In this document: positions 46,501-56,499 of the stretch, one piece after another
Layout: every line of letters begins with the position of its first letter
Position numbering within the stretch: position 1 is the first letter of the stretch
From: Bacteroidota bacterium
Lineage (GTDB): Bacteria > Bacteroidota > Bacteroidia > Chitinophagales > JADIYW01
Length of the DNA stretch: 64,000 nucleotides
Assembly (NCBI GenBank): GCA_028288625.1
Contig: JAQBNI010000152.1
Coordinates: forward strand, 1 to 64,000
Direction: 5' to 3'
Notes under the pieces: generated by a model
What the model was told of the DNA's origin: nothing
The model's database searches: none
Seen by the model: the letters and a program-made list of their open reading frames with translations, nothing else
Program-made: the position numbers and the translations under genes

Positions 46501-46658
46501 TGGGTTGTTGTTGCAAACACAGTAATAGTTCCATTATTCGGACAGCGGCTGATCGTCGTCTTCACAGAATCGATAGAAACAGATGCATATGAAATGTTGT
46601 AACAGCTGAATAGAATTACAGTTACGATTAACGACTTTATGAATTGATAAATGTGCAC
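43536..46658 (-). CDS. Large secreted protein with T9SS type-B (CHU_C) sorting domain
   Basis: 1040 residues. The signal peptide (about 1-25) is followed by many beta-rich repeats of the SprB/PKD-like style (segments such as CNGNRYAELHPDSTKGLPPYQYEVISGP and FYTLNLTVLKKG). The last 95 residues form the gliding-motility C-terminal domain (FIPNSFTPNYDGVNDIFKV at about 954-972, YDRWGNKVFES, WDGIYKGEPA). Proteins with this end are exported by the type IX system; this one is probably a surface adhesin or cell-wall-associated protein. Many Cys pairs suggest disulfide-linked repeats. Confidence 0.85.
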   Translation of the reverse strand: MHIYQFIKSLIVTVILFSCYNISYASVSIDSVKTTISRCPNNGTITVFATTTQPPVLYSILSGPETRPLQSDSLFQGLFPGTYVVAATNITGERDTQTVIIKGSGYVVPDFIPVGNLPTCYGGSDGQIIGHPISSTGRKPYNWVLTNTITSVVTTQNSDTFNNLKSSTYTLRMYDSCQNFVTRTIIIENTDTVFSGVDNARVSKIGCDTIRLNFVFFSSNLHYTSPLKLVMYHLNDTITKFVYPKLDQSNYYRTGVNEYSITDTFPNVTYNSNFSYVLFDDCGRKISFTKKIPEFLFTVRLWYSEHTCTGDLGAILDIYRNVYGGFGYYYLDPKYPLTMTVKDVDSNKIVQTSQIFSGLLNITPKVSGRNYLITITDKCGTVYSFDTIFPSVGKPFVRSLVYDGCIDSTAASELRFYGFGPGLKLEILSGPRYLHSTTPKYSYSDSIIYPKTYTHFSADGIYTGGISVIDYFYIDLKNLPEGIYKFKVTDSCGNIVFDSVTVLESNLTLLHHTSWYKRGCLGENILYYKTNCYDAYFLSASIYNDSGRRIYDYHDYLNLFDSITSIPSGKYTLQIEYPQNGEPINENIKNCWIAYDTVEIPLYRPPQVASFSIIYCNGNRYAELHPDSTKGLPPYQYEVISGPKLYPLQTSNVFDFIPIGDYVTRIVDACGNSNILNFGVDTLIFPPVNIIGSSCIGGNVILFYQSSPFFTYYWTRPDGTVFIGDTMRINGVVSADTGLYHIIRFVNINNCKDSFSTTYRLVSNAAYTLNNTICEGESATLNNHVYTNSGTYTDTILSSSCDTFYTLNLTVLKKGIRNIDTTICIGHRIHIGNHFYDQPGIYSDTLISSNGCDSIINLKLSIVQSIDLSITASETIVAPGDTIQLDVISSQPLYYNWISSAILSNSHIRNPFAVINQPSWIYLNSEGDLLLRGCRRSDSIFIDIFNNCDAENVFIPNSFTPNYDGVNDIFKVRSKILQSGNLVVYDRWGNKVFESDDLTKGWDGIYKGEPAQEDAYGYSFEGTCINGEQIKLKGNVTVLR

Positions 46659-46778
46659 CGGCTAGTCTAAATATAAGATTATTTTTTATTTATATATAAT
46701 GCAGCCATTCTAAACCTTTCACTTTTCATTTTGTTCTACTCACGACTGAAACCCTTTAATTCTTAATAAATAATACAG

Positions 46779-48308
46779 ATGAAAAAAATATACTTCCTTA
46801 TAGGGTTCTTTATTAATACAATTTGTCTTCACGCACAAAACCATTACTGGCTGCAGCAGTTCGGCGCAGAAAATACATTGCTTGGCGGTGCAGTAGTAGG
46901 TGGAGTTAGCGACAATGCTGCCATGTATTATAATCCCGCACGCTTGGGATTTATTACTGCAACAAAAATAAGTGTAAGCGCAAATGCATATGGTGTGGAT
47001 CTGATAAAATTGAAGAATGCCGCAGGAAACGGGTTGGAGCTTAAATCAAGTAAATTATTGCTGTATCCGCAGATTGCTTCCGGCTCTATCGATATTAAAA
47101 AGAAAAGAAAATTAAAATTCATATATGGAACTCTTGTAAGGTACAGGAGCCAGATACACTTCGAACAGGAAAATTCGATGAATTATAATGTATTTACAAA
47201 ATTACCCGGAGATGAATTTTACGATGCGCGTGTCGACTTTGACTACAATGTTATTGCCAACTGGATTGGCGGCTCTCTCGCGTACAGGTTGAATGATAAC
47301 TGGTCCATTGGCTATACGCAGTTTTTTACTTATATCAACGTTCAGTATCACCAAGGGTACACAATCACCACGGATAATCATATCTCAAAAACAGATTTTG
47401 TCTCTTCAAATAATCACAGTTTAAATTTTAATCTAAATAGTGTCAATGTAATCGAGAAAATAGGAATTGCTTATGAAAAGAAGTCGGCAAAAAAAGAAGA
47501 TTTTTATTATCGTGTAGGATTATGTGCCACTATGCCTTCTTTAAAAATGTATAGCTCAAGCAAGGTGACTCAAATATCTGAACTCAATAATATCGATGAA
47601 CACAATTTTTCAGTTGATTCTTTTTTTACTTCTTCTACGGTATTGAATAATTCAAACAAAAAAATAAAAAGCAACCTGAAAGACCCTGCATCTATTGCCC
47701 TGGGCTTTGAGATTGAAAATAGCAGGATACGCTTTTGTACTACCGTGGAATATTTTTTCCGCGTTAAAGAATATACGATGATCAGGGATAATTCGCAAAC
47801 TGTAAAGCGCCCGGTTCAAAATGGCAAACCTGAATATATCACAGATTATATGACGATACATGAAGCAAAAAGCGGAGTACTCAATGCAGGTTTTGGCATT
47901 GAGTTTAAATTCAATACTCAGAATGAAAATCAAAAGAAAGAACATACGTGGAGTATACTTATTGGCGCAAGAACAGATTTTAATAATGATCAGCTTTATC
48001 GACTGGAAAGAGTAGAGCCTGGTGCAGAACAAATTTACAACCCCGACAATTGGGGGTATATTCATTATTCTGCCGGTGCAGCACTCAATAGAAGATCTGA
48101 TAAATTTACATTCGGACTGGATTACGGACGGGGCATTACGGTTAAATCCATGCAGGCTATCAATATAACCGAACCAACTTCAGCAAATTTTTTATTAGGG
48201 CTAAAACAAAAAACTGTTGTGCCAAAAGTAAATGCTATTAATATTGTGATCGGCTATACTTATAGCTTTATTAAAACCGATAAGCTGGTTAACATGAAAG
48301 TACTTTAA
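46779..48308 (+). CDS. OmpP1/FadL-like outer membrane beta-barrel protein
   Basis: 509 residues. The signal peptide ends at CLHAQ. The mature N-terminus NHYWLQQFGAENTLLGGAVVGGVSDNAAMYYNPARLGFI is typical of the FadL/OmpP1 group (the NPA turn of the hatch domain). The rest alternates aromatic beta strands. Probably a hydrophobic-substrate channel. It is divergent from the T9SS protein across a 120-nt gap and convergent with the acyl-CoA dehydrogenase gene, which would fit fatty acid uptake. Confidence 0.75.
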   Translation: MKKIYFLIGFFINTICLHAQNHYWLQQFGAENTLLGGAVVGGVSDNAAMYYNPARLGFITATKISVSANAYGVDLIKLKNAAGNGLELKSSKLLLYPQIASGSIDIKKKRKLKFIYGTLVRYRSQIHFEQENSMNYNVFTKLPGDEFYDARVDFDYNVIANWIGGSLAYRLNDNWSIGYTQFFTYINVQYHQGYTITTDNHISKTDFVSSNNHSLNFNLNSVNVIEKIGIAYEKKSAKKEDFYYRVGLCATMPSLKMYSSSKVTQISELNNIDEHNFSVDSFFTSSTVLNNSNKKIKSNLKDPASIALGFEIENSRIRFCTTVEYFFRVKEYTMIRDNSQTVKRPVQNGKPEYITDYMTIHEAKSGVLNAGFGIEFKFNTQNENQKKEHTWSILIGARTDFNNDQLYRLERVEPGAEQIYNPDNWGYIHYSAGAALNRRSDKFTFGLDYGRGITVKSMQAINITEPTSANFLLGLKQKTVVPKVNAINIVIGYTYSFIKTDKLVNMKVL

Positions 48309-48357
48309 AGTGATAGTGAAAAGGATTGCTGTGAACTGTGATCCCTACAGTGAACTT

Positions 48358-49569
48358 CTACACCGTTGCAATTACTTCCTGCTTTTTCTTTCTCTGCGCA
48401 TCATATAATTCTTTCAGTAATCCGCGCGCTATCAACAGCTTCATGATCTCGTTTGTACCTGCATATATTCGTGCCACGCGGCAATCTGCATATGCGCGTG
48501 CAATGTAGTACTCCCACATGTATCCATACCCGCCATGCAGCTGCAGACACTCATCCACAATGAGCTGGTGAATATCCGTACATGAATATTTTGCCATCGA
48601 AGCAACTTCCGGAGTGAGTTCTCCTTTATTAAACAATTCAACACACCTGTCGCAAAAAGTCTGGTGTATTTGTAATTGTGTAGCAAGCTCGGCAAATTTA
48701 AACTGTGTATTCTGAAACCCTGCTATCGGTTGTTTAAATGCTTGCCTGGATAAACTATATTCAATTGTATTTTCCAGAGCGCCTTCCGCACCGCCAACAG
48801 CCATTAATGCCACGGACAATCTTTCTCTTCCCAGTTTCTGCATCATATAAATAAATCCCTTTCCAACTTCTCCCAATAAATTATTTTTCGGAATTTCAAC
48901 ATTGTCAAAAAATAATTCGCACGTATCCTGCGCTTTCATTCCAATTTTCTTAAACGGTTTTCCTTTTGAAAATCCTGTTCGTTCCGCTTCCACAACAAAC
49001 AAGCTGATGCCGTTATCTTTTTCATTAATGATCGTTCGTGCAGCGATGATTACCAGGTCGCACATATAACCATTCGTGATAAATGTCTTTTGTCCATTCA
49101 CTACATAGTGGTCACCCATATCTACCGCAGTAGTTTTTAGTGCCTGCAAATCGCTGCCGCAGCCGGGCTCTGTCATGCCGATGGAAGTAATGATTTCACC
49201 GGTGCACATTTTCGGAAGCCATCTTTGCTTTTGTTCTTCTGTGCCGTAATCAACAATATAAGGGGCTACAATGTCTGAGTGAAGGAAAAATCCCGGACCG
49301 GTGTAACCCGCTTTAGGAATTTCTTCCGTGATGAGCGCGTTAAACGAAAAATCCAAGCCTGCCCCGCCATAATCAAGCGAAACATCCATGCAAAGCAAAC
49401 CCGTTTCACCTGCCTTTAACCACACTTCGCGGCTCACCATGCCATTTTCTTCCCATTGTGCATGGTGCGGTGCAATTTCTTTTTCAATGAATTGCTGCGT
49501 GGTTTTAAGAAGCATATCGTGCTCTTCTGTATTGTAGATACTTCGCTTTAATTTTATATTGGAAAACAT
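48358..49569 (-). CDS. Acyl-CoA dehydrogenase, long-chain type
   Basis: 403 residues. Standard three-domain layout: SIGMTEPGCGSDLQALKTTA (FAD contact), ITNGYMCDLVIIAART in the middle sheet, and a C-terminal helical domain with LQLHGGYGYMWEYYIARAYADCRVARIYAGTNEIMK. The site that holds the catalytic Glu in medium-chain enzymes reads Ala (YAGTNEI), as in long-chain and isovaleryl types that use a Glu from another helix. Converts acyl-CoA to trans-2-enoyl-CoA. A possible -7 element, TATTTTTG, lies on the minus strand at 49586-49593. Confidence 0.9.
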   Translation of the reverse strand: MFSNIKLKRSIYNTEEHDMLLKTTQQFIEKEIAPHHAQWEENGMVSREVWLKAGETGLLCMDVSLDYGGAGLDFSFNALITEEIPKAGYTGPGFFLHSDIVAPYIVDYGTEEQKQRWLPKMCTGEIITSIGMTEPGCGSDLQALKTTAVDMGDHYVVNGQKTFITNGYMCDLVIIAARTIINEKDNGISLFVVEAERTGFSKGKPFKKIGMKAQDTCELFFDNVEIPKNNLLGEVGKGFIYMMQKLGRERLSVALMAVGGAEGALENTIEYSLSRQAFKQPIAGFQNTQFKFAELATQLQIHQTFCDRCVELFNKGELTPEVASMAKYSCTDIHQLIVDECLQLHGGYGYMWEYYIARAYADCRVARIYAGTNEIMKLLIARGLLKELYDAQRKKKQEVIATV

Positions 49570-49585
49570 AGTTGGTTATTTATCT

Positions 49586-49593
49586 CAAAAATA
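49586..49593 (-). promoter_or_regulatory. Candidate -7 element of the acyl-CoA dehydrogenase gene
   Basis: TATTTTTG on the minus strand, an exact TAnnTTTG, 17 nt before the start codon. No TTTG lies at the right distance upstream, so support is limited. Confidence 0.3.
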
Positions 49594-49703
49594 AGGAGAA
49601 ATGCAGGAATTCTGTATTAATTCAAAATTACTCAATATTATTTTTGAGTATGGTGTTCGTGAATACTTTGCATTTCATAATTCAAAATTCATAATTTTAA
49701 TAC

Positions 49704-50459
49704 ATGAACACCAAACAACGCTTCTCCGACCGTGTAGAAAATTACATTAAATACCGACCGGGATATCCCGATGAAATTATTCCGGCATTACAACTCGAGA
49801 TCGGTTTAATGTCCGGTGATATTGTCGCCGACATCGGCAGCGGTACGGGCATTTCTGCAAAGATATTTTTAGAGAACGGAAATAAAGTATACGGCGTGGA
49901 GCCCAACGAGCCTATGCGAAATGCAGCGGAAGATCTGTTGAAAGATTATGATGATTTTATCAGCGTGGAAGGCAGTTCGGAACAAACAAATCTTGAAGAC
50001 GGATCCATTGATCTGATTGTTTGCGCGCAAGCGTTTCACTGGTTCGATCGTGCAAAGACAAAGATAGAATTTGAACGCATCGGATCAAGCGGCGCGCATC
50101 TTGCGTTGATGTTTAATGACCGGAAAGCATCGGAGCCTTTTCACCAGGGTTACGAAAAAATCATACAGGATTTTTCCATAGATTATAATGAAGTTTCACA
50201 CCGCAATATTTCCGAAGAGATTATTAAGGAATTTTACGCACCGCATAAGTATAAAAAATTTGTACTCGATTATGCCCAGCAGTTCGACTTGGATGGTTTG
50301 ATCGGTCGTGTGTTATCATCTTCTTATATGCCGAATGAAGACCATCCAAATTTTCCACAGTTAAAAAATGCAATCGTTGATCTTTTCAACACACACAAAC
50401 AAAACGGAATAGTTACTTTTGCCTACGAAACCAGTTTATTTATAGGAAGGTTAAAATAA
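49704..50459 (+). CDS. Class I SAM-dependent methyltransferase
   Basis: 251 residues. Motif I reads VADIGSGTGISAK, followed by VYGVEPNEPMRN and the IVCAQAFHWFD motif typical of the UbiE/Methyltransf_11-type group. Substrate unknown. The leader contains the repeat-like TAATTCAAAATTCATAATT directly before the ATG. Enolase follows 27 nt later, so both may share a transcript. Confidence 0.85.
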   Translation: MNTKQRFSDRVENYIKYRPGYPDEIIPALQLEIGLMSGDIVADIGSGTGISAKIFLENGNKVYGVEPNEPMRNAAEDLLKDYDDFISVEGSSEQTNLEDGSIDLIVCAQAFHWFDRAKTKIEFERIGSSGAHLALMFNDRKASEPFHQGYEKIIQDFSIDYNEVSHRNISEEIIKEFYAPHKYKKFVLDYAQQFDLDGLIGRVLSSSYMPNEDHPNFPQLKNAIVDLFNTHKQNGIVTFAYETSLFIGRLK

Positions 50460-50480
50460 TTTTTAAATCTTAATTCATAA

Positions 50481-51770
<1,290 letters not shown>

Positions 51771-51801
51771 TTTCAAATATTTCAATTGTAGAATTATAAA
51801 A

Positions 51802-52806
51802 ATGATGAACGGTTTAAAACTATTTTTTCTAATTCCACTTATGTCTTTTGCAGCTTTTACAAAAGCAGCAGATTATCCTGCAAAAATCTATCACTTAACC
51901 GATTCCGCGAATAAAATTAATTATTCAGAAACCGAGAAAAAGATTTCATCCCTGGTAAAAAATCACAATAACAATCCCTATGTGTATTGTGCAAGATCCG
52001 CATTCTACTATAAATTTAACCAGGAGGAATTAGCTTTAAAAGATATCAGCACTGCGATTGAATTGATCCCTGAAAAATATGACTTTTTCGAAGCGCGTTG
52101 TCAATTGTATATGAGCTACGAGCGGTACGATGAGGCATTTAAGGATATCAATTCTATGTTTAGAATGGACTCCACTATTCCGGATCCATATATTTACAGG
52201 GGCAATTATTATTTTAATACAGATAACCTGCATGTAGCTTTTGAGAATTATGATAAAGCTATCGGAATTTTTGAAAAGAACCATGCGCATTGTCATATAA
52301 TACTGAATAGTTATTACTTCCGCGGCGAATTAAATCTTGCATTTGGCAATGCAGATAAAGCGATAGAAGATTTTAGTAAGATAATTAACCTGACAAAAGA
52401 TCATGTGCATGCAGGTGATTATTACATGAGGGCATTGGCATACGCTGTTAAAGGGGATTCGTTCAACATGCGCCATGATATTGATTCGTCACTATCACAA
52501 AAGCCTGATAATGGCTGGTCGGTTTATATATATGCATTAAAGGGTGATACTTTAAATACAGGCAAGATGATCAGTGCATCCATACTTAAGGAAAAAATGC
52601 CATGGGAAAAACCATATGATAAAAACTACCGTTTAGCACGTTATTATGCGGTGGCAAATCAAAAAGAGAAAGCATTTAAATATTTAGAGGAAGCGTTGTT
52701 GTCCGGATATAAAAGCTTTAACTGGATAAAAGCAGATTATATGCTTAATAATATCAGAAACACACCAGAGTATACTGCACTGATAGAAAAATATGAAAAG
52801 AAGTAA
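51802..52806 (+). CDS. Secreted TPR-repeat protein
   Basis: 334 residues. A signal peptide (about 1-22, ending TKAA) is followed by about seven helix pairs of TPR type, for example YCARSAFYYKFNQEELALKDISTAIELIP and YIYRGNYYFNTDNLHVAFENYDKAIGIF. Such periplasmic TPR proteins are protein-protein scaffolds; no enzyme motif is visible. Probably in the eno transcript. Confidence 0.75.
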   Translation: MMNGLKLFFLIPLMSFAAFTKAADYPAKIYHLTDSANKINYSETEKKISSLVKNHNNNPYVYCARSAFYYKFNQEELALKDISTAIELIPEKYDFFEARCQLYMSYERYDEAFKDINSMFRMDSTIPDPYIYRGNYYFNTDNLHVAFENYDKAIGIFEKNHAHCHIILNSYYFRGELNLAFGNADKAIEDFSKIINLTKDHVHAGDYYMRALAYAVKGDSFNMRHDIDSSLSQKPDNGWSVYIYALKGDTLNTGKMISASILKEKMPWEKPYDKNYRLARYYAVANQKEKAFKYLEEALLSGYKSFNWIKADYMLNNIRNTPEYTALIEKYEKK

Positions 52807-52865
52807 GCACCAATCCACAATTGTTCTAAAATTCTAAATTACTAATCACAAAATACTCATTACTT

Positions 52866-52900
52866 TTACTTGCGACTTACGACTTATAACTTACGACTAA
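52866..52900. repeat. ACTTACGACTTATA simple repeat before the divIC-like gene
   Basis: Degenerate copies of ACTTACGACTTATAA end 2 nt before the ATG at 52903. Similar in kind to the CGATAACTTATAAC repeat before the E1 gene at 63275. Confidence 0.6.
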
Positions 52901-52902
52901 TT

Positions 52903-53220
52903 ATGTCTATCATCGATCCGAAATTAAAAGAAAAAATTCCTGCACCATTGCGCAATAAATTTATTTTGCTCTTCCTCGGATATTTTGTTTATCTCTTATT
53001 TTTCAATCAAAATACTTTATGGTCGCAGGTAAAACTCGCGATGCAGGTACATGATCTGAATAAGGAAGAAAAATATTATACCAAGGAGATCGTGAAAGTA
53101 AAACAGGAACAGAAAGAATTATTTTCCGGTGTAGACCAAATGGAAAAATATGCGCGCGAAAACTATTGGATGAAACGCGACAGCGAAGACCTGTACATCT
53201 TTGTGGAGGCAGAAAAATAA
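52903..53220 (+). CDS. Septum formation initiator, DivIC/FtsB family
   Basis: 105 residues from the ATG at 52903; an upstream in-frame start would translate the simple repeat. One membrane helix (KFILLFLGYFVYLLFF, about 20-36) is followed by a coiled coil (KEEKYYTKEIVKVKQEQKEL) and the conserved tail MEKYARENYWMKRDSEDLYIF. FtsB-like proteins bridge FtsQ and FtsL in the divisome. Confidence 0.85.
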   Translation: MSIIDPKLKEKIPAPLRNKFILLFLGYFVYLLFFNQNTLWSQVKLAMQVHDLNKEEKYYTKEIVKVKQEQKELFSGVDQMEKYARENYWMKRDSEDLYIFVEAEK

Positions 53221-53242
53221 AATTCCTCTGCTTTAATACCAC

Positions 53243-53692
53243 TTACAATCTTGTAAAATGCAAAAACCAATACGGACGTACACTCGTATCCGCAATAATG
53301 GTAAAATCCATATTCGATACATCAATGAGCTTACTCACCGTCGTCAAATGTAAGGCAGAAATATTAGAGGTTATATACGTATTGGTGCTGTCCAGTGTCC
53401 ACGTTAAGCTGGCAGAGCCGGATGTATCAGGAGTAGAAAAAGAAAAGTTTCCTGTGCCGTTATCATTCAAATGGAAATTTACGGTTACGCTTGTAGTATC
53501 AGCATATCTTAATTCTCCCTCATCAATAAAAGAATTGTTATTTGTATCTAAACCCGATTGCAATAATTTCCAGTCTTTATTTGATAATTTTTCCTTTATT
53601 GTAGTGTCTGTAAAATCAGAAGTGGAAGCTTTGTTGCATTTTGTAAAAACCAGTGTCATCAGGATGAAGCAGAAAAGGATTATATTTTTCAT
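53243..53692 (-). CDS. Small lipoprotein with an EF-hand-like loop
   Basis: 149 residues. The N-terminal signal ends in VFTKC (Cys19), a loose lipobox. Residues 49-60, DTNNNSFIDEGE, match a calcium EF-hand loop (D49, N51, N53, D57, E60). The rest is beta-rich with WKLLQSG and GTGNFSFSTPDTSGSASLTW, the pattern of lipocalin-like Bacteroidota lipoproteins. It is convergent with the divIC-like gene. Function unknown. Confidence 0.7.
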   Translation of the reverse strand: MKNIILFCFILMTLVFTKCNKASTSDFTDTTIKEKLSNKDWKLLQSGLDTNNNSFIDEGELRYADTTSVTVNFHLNDNGTGNFSFSTPDTSGSASLTWTLDSTNTYITSNISALHLTTVSKLIDVSNMDFTIIADTSVRPYWFLHFTRL

Positions 53693-53761
53693 CTTGAATA
53701 TTTTTATAATACAAAACTAATATGTTATGTAGTTAGCCTGTTATATAATTAATCGGAAACG

Positions 53762-53792
53762 TTGTAAACATCCCATATTCTTGCTAACTTTA
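53762..53792 (+). promoter_or_regulatory. Candidate promoter of the sterol desaturase family gene
   Basis: TTG (53762-53764), 20 nt, TAACTTTA (53785-53792), one mismatch from TAnnTTTG. Transcription would start about 10 nt before the ATG at 53809. Confidence 0.35.
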
Positions 53793-53808
53793 ATATGCAA
53801 TCTGCAAC

Positions 53809-54927
53809 ATGAAAAGTCTTATTATTTATTCTATTCCGGTATTTTTTATTTTGATCGCTGTAGAGTTGATCATTGATAGATACAGGAAGTCAAATCTCTA
53901 TCGTCTGAATGATACGATCGCCAATATGAACTGCGGAATTGCGCAACAGGTAACAGGTGTACTCGTTAAATTATTTACGGTTGGCGTTTATATCTGGATA
54001 TACGATCATTACCGCTTAACAACCATTCCGCTTACGTGGTATTCATGGGTGTTGTTGTTTCTCGGGATAGATTTTTTCTATTATTGGTTTCATCGTTTAT
54101 CGCATGAAGTAAGCGTTTTGTGGGGAACACACGTGGTACATCATCAGAGTGAGGAATATAATTTATCCGTTGCATTGCGCCAATCCGCAACACAGGTATT
54201 CGGCTCGTTCTGGTTTTACCTGCCGCTTGCATTTATTGGTTTCGATCCGATATCTTTTATTATAATCTCACAAATTCAAACATTGTACCAATTCTGGATA
54301 CATACAAAGCTGATCAAAAAAATGCCGGTATGGTTTGAATATGTTTTCAATACGCCGTCGCATCATCGTGTACATCATGGCGTAAATCCGAAATATATCG
54401 ATAGGAATCACGGCGGCACTTTAATTATTTTCGACAGGATGTTTGGTACATTTCAGGAGGAAGAAGAAGAAGTGCATTATGGTGTAACTTCACAATTAAA
54501 AAGCTGGAATATCGCTGTTGCAAATTTTAATTATTATGAATGGGTGGCGAAGCATGCAATACGCGTAAAAAATATGCGCGACTTTTTTTTAGTATTGATC
54601 AAGCCACCTGGCTGGCGGCCGGAATATCTTGGCGGTCCGATTGTGCCGCAGGAAATTGATACTACGCGGGAGTTATACAATGCATACGCAGATAATAAAA
54701 TGCACATTTATATTTTCGTGCAATTTCTATTATTGTTAGCATTCGCTTCTTACTTTTTATTTGGTATAGAGCATTTTAATTTAATGCAGAAGATCGTCGG
54801 TATTGCCTTTATTGTACTATCCACTATAACCATCGGAACGCTTTTCGAAAATAAAAACTGGACCAAAATCCTTGAAGTAATAAGGCTGATTTCTTTCATC
54901 CCTGTATTGCTGTTTCTTATAAGATAA
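53809..54927 (+). CDS. Sterol desaturase / fatty acid hydroxylase family protein
   Basis: 372 residues with membrane helices at both ends. The histidine-rich di-iron motifs are complete: HRLSH (H95, H99), HVVHH (H108, H111, H112), H165, and HHRVHH (H185, H186, H189, H190). Members hydroxylate or desaturate lipids (sterols, ceramides, alkylglycerols, carotenoids); the substrate here is open. Monocistronic. Confidence 0.85.
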   Translation: MKSLIIYSIPVFFILIAVELIIDRYRKSNLYRLNDTIANMNCGIAQQVTGVLVKLFTVGVYIWIYDHYRLTTIPLTWYSWVLLFLGIDFFYYWFHRLSHEVSVLWGTHVVHHQSEEYNLSVALRQSATQVFGSFWFYLPLAFIGFDPISFIIISQIQTLYQFWIHTKLIKKMPVWFEYVFNTPSHHRVHHGVNPKYIDRNHGGTLIIFDRMFGTFQEEEEEVHYGVTSQLKSWNIAVANFNYYEWVAKHAIRVKNMRDFFLVLIKPPGWRPEYLGGPIVPQEIDTTRELYNAYADNKMHIYIFVQFLLLLAFASYFLFGIEHFNLMQKIVGIAFIVLSTITIGTLFENKNWTKILEVIRLISFIPVLLFLIR

Positions 54928-54961
54928 TAATTGTTAAGAAACACTCCGATACCTCATCATA

Positions 54962-54994
54962 TTTGGTGAGTAAGCAAAATATTTATTATCTTCG
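54962..54994 (+). promoter_or_regulatory. Candidate promoter of the M23 peptidase gene
   Basis: TTTG (54962-54965), 21 nt, TATCTTCG (54987-54994), one mismatch from the -7 consensus. It would give a leader of about 130 nt before 55132. The leader has the near-repeat GTTGGAAG twice (55007-55014 and about 55074-55081) but no clear structure. Confidence 0.35.
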
Positions 54995-55131
54995 CGTAGC
55001 AACTGTTGGAAGTCGTACAACACTAGTATTAAACCTTATTTATCTTATTAACTATTATTGCCGTAAAGCTGTAGTTGGAAGATTTTTTGTGAAAAAGAGA
55101 CGATCCGGGTTGCTGAAAAAATACAGTAAGC

Positions 55132-56499
55132 ATGAAACAAGTATTAATTTTTCTTCTTATTTCTGTAATAGTTATCACCTGTAAAAGCCCTCAGCGCCAG
55201 AAAAGAAATGCGTTTGCTGAAAGAACAGGCAATTCACCCGCAGTGGTAACAAAAACTGTTGCTGTTAAGCCTTGCAACGATCCAAAATCACACTCCTTTT
55301 TAGATATTGATGTAGATGGCTTGTATGTTCGTGAAAAAGAATTTTCGCGAAAAGACAATGTCCAGAAAATATTTAAAACCAACAAGCTGGACAAAAATCA
55401 ATATGCGCAGTTCCTGGAGGATAGCAAGGAGTATTATGATTTCACAACTGTAAAGACAAGACAAAAATATTTCACGATCACAAAAGAAACAGATTCTTCT
55501 TCTCAGCTGCAATATCTTGTTTTCAAAATTTCCGATTATGAATATGTGATCGCAAATTGCACAGATACTTCCATGGTAACGCAAATGACAGCGGATGAAA
55601 ATGTGGGACGAAGGAGAAGAAATAAGCATGCGCAAAAAGCAGTTTATTATCACCCTATACAAATCGCTTACTACGAAAAAAATATCGATACGATACAAAT
55701 AAAATTCGCTGCAGTCATACAAAGATCTGTATCCAAAACATTCCGCGAAAATAATCTCGATTCTAAATTGATCGAAAAATTATCAGGCTCACTCAGCAAT
55801 AAATTTAATTTGAATAGTTTGCACTCCGGAGATACACTTCAATTTATATATAATCAATTAAGTGTAAACGGTCAATTCTTAGATTACGGTCATGTGCAGG
55901 CGATTTGTATAAAAACAAAAAAGAAACAATACTACGCTCTCGATTATTTTTTAAAGGATGATAGCAGCTATCAATATGTAGATAATGGAGGTAAATATTT
56001 GAAAAGCGCGTTCCTGAAATCACCTTTGCAAAAAGGAGGCAACATCGTATCGCGATATAACCTGCATAGGTTTCACCCTGTATTGCAGGTAGAGAAAGCA
56101 CATTTGGGAACTGATTTCGCCGCGCCGAAAGGTTCACCAATTATTGCTACTGCGAGCGGAGTTATAGAAGCAGCTCAGTTTACGCAGAATAACGGCAACT
56201 ATGTAAAGATCCGTCACGACAGGATATATGAAACGCAATATCTGCATATGTGCCGTTTTGCAAAGGGCATTCGTAATGGTGTTCGTGTTCAGAAAGGACA
56301 GGTGATCGGATACGTAGGTATGACGGGTTTGGCGACCGGACCGCACGTTTGCTATCGTTTCTGGAAACATGGCGCACAGGTAGATCCGTTAAAAGAAAAA
56401 TTAAATACGTTCAAACAAATTCCAAATACTTATTTGGGCAGTTACCTGAAATATTTTGCATCCATCAGGAAAACCCTGGATGCAATTACTCTACGATAG
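55132..56499 (+). CDS. M23-family peptidase lipoprotein with HxC in the zinc motif
   Basis: 455 residues. Lipoprotein signal ends VIVITC (Cys17). Residues about 60-300 are a LysM-less N-terminal region like that of DipM/MepM-type endopeptidases. The M23 domain follows: H324-x3-D328 (HLGTDFAAP), H372 (YLHM), and H405-V-C407 (GPHVCYRFW). In most M23 enzymes the last motif is HxH, the second His being a zinc ligand; here it is Cys. This variant is common in Bacteroidota as far as I recall. Likely a peptidoglycan endopeptidase or its non-catalytic relative. Confidence 0.8.
   Translation: MKQVLIFLLISVIVITCKSPQRQKRNAFAERTGNSPAVVTKTVAVKPCNDPKSHSFLDIDVDGLYVREKEFSRKDNVQKIFKTNKLDKNQYAQFLEDSKEYYDFTTVKTRQKYFTITKETDSSSQLQYLVFKISDYEYVIANCTDTSMVTQMTADENVGRRRRNKHAQKAVYYHPIQIAYYEKNIDTIQIKFAAVIQRSVSKTFRENNLDSKLIEKLSGSLSNKFNLNSLHSGDTLQFIYNQLSVNGQFLDYGHVQAICIKTKKKQYYALDYFLKDDSSYQYVDNGGKYLKSAFLKSPLQKGGNIVSRYNLHRFHPVLQVEKAHLGTDFAAPKGSPIIATASGVIEAAQFTQNNGNYVKIRHDRIYETQYLHMCRFAKGIRNGVRVQKGQVIGYVGMTGLATGPHVCYRFWKHGAQVDPLKEKLNTFKQIPNTYLGSYLKYFASIRKTLDAITLR

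Noticed and set aside
53166-53720. 184-residue plus-strand ORF opposite the EF-hand lipoprotein
   Set aside because: The minus strand encodes a protein with signal sequence and domain-like pattern; this frame is its complement and overlaps the divIC-like gene end.
54963-55184. 73-residue ORF overlapping the M23 gene start
   Set aside because: It overlaps the well-supported M23 lipoprotein signal in another frame, has no recognisable features and fits a chance frame in the leader.
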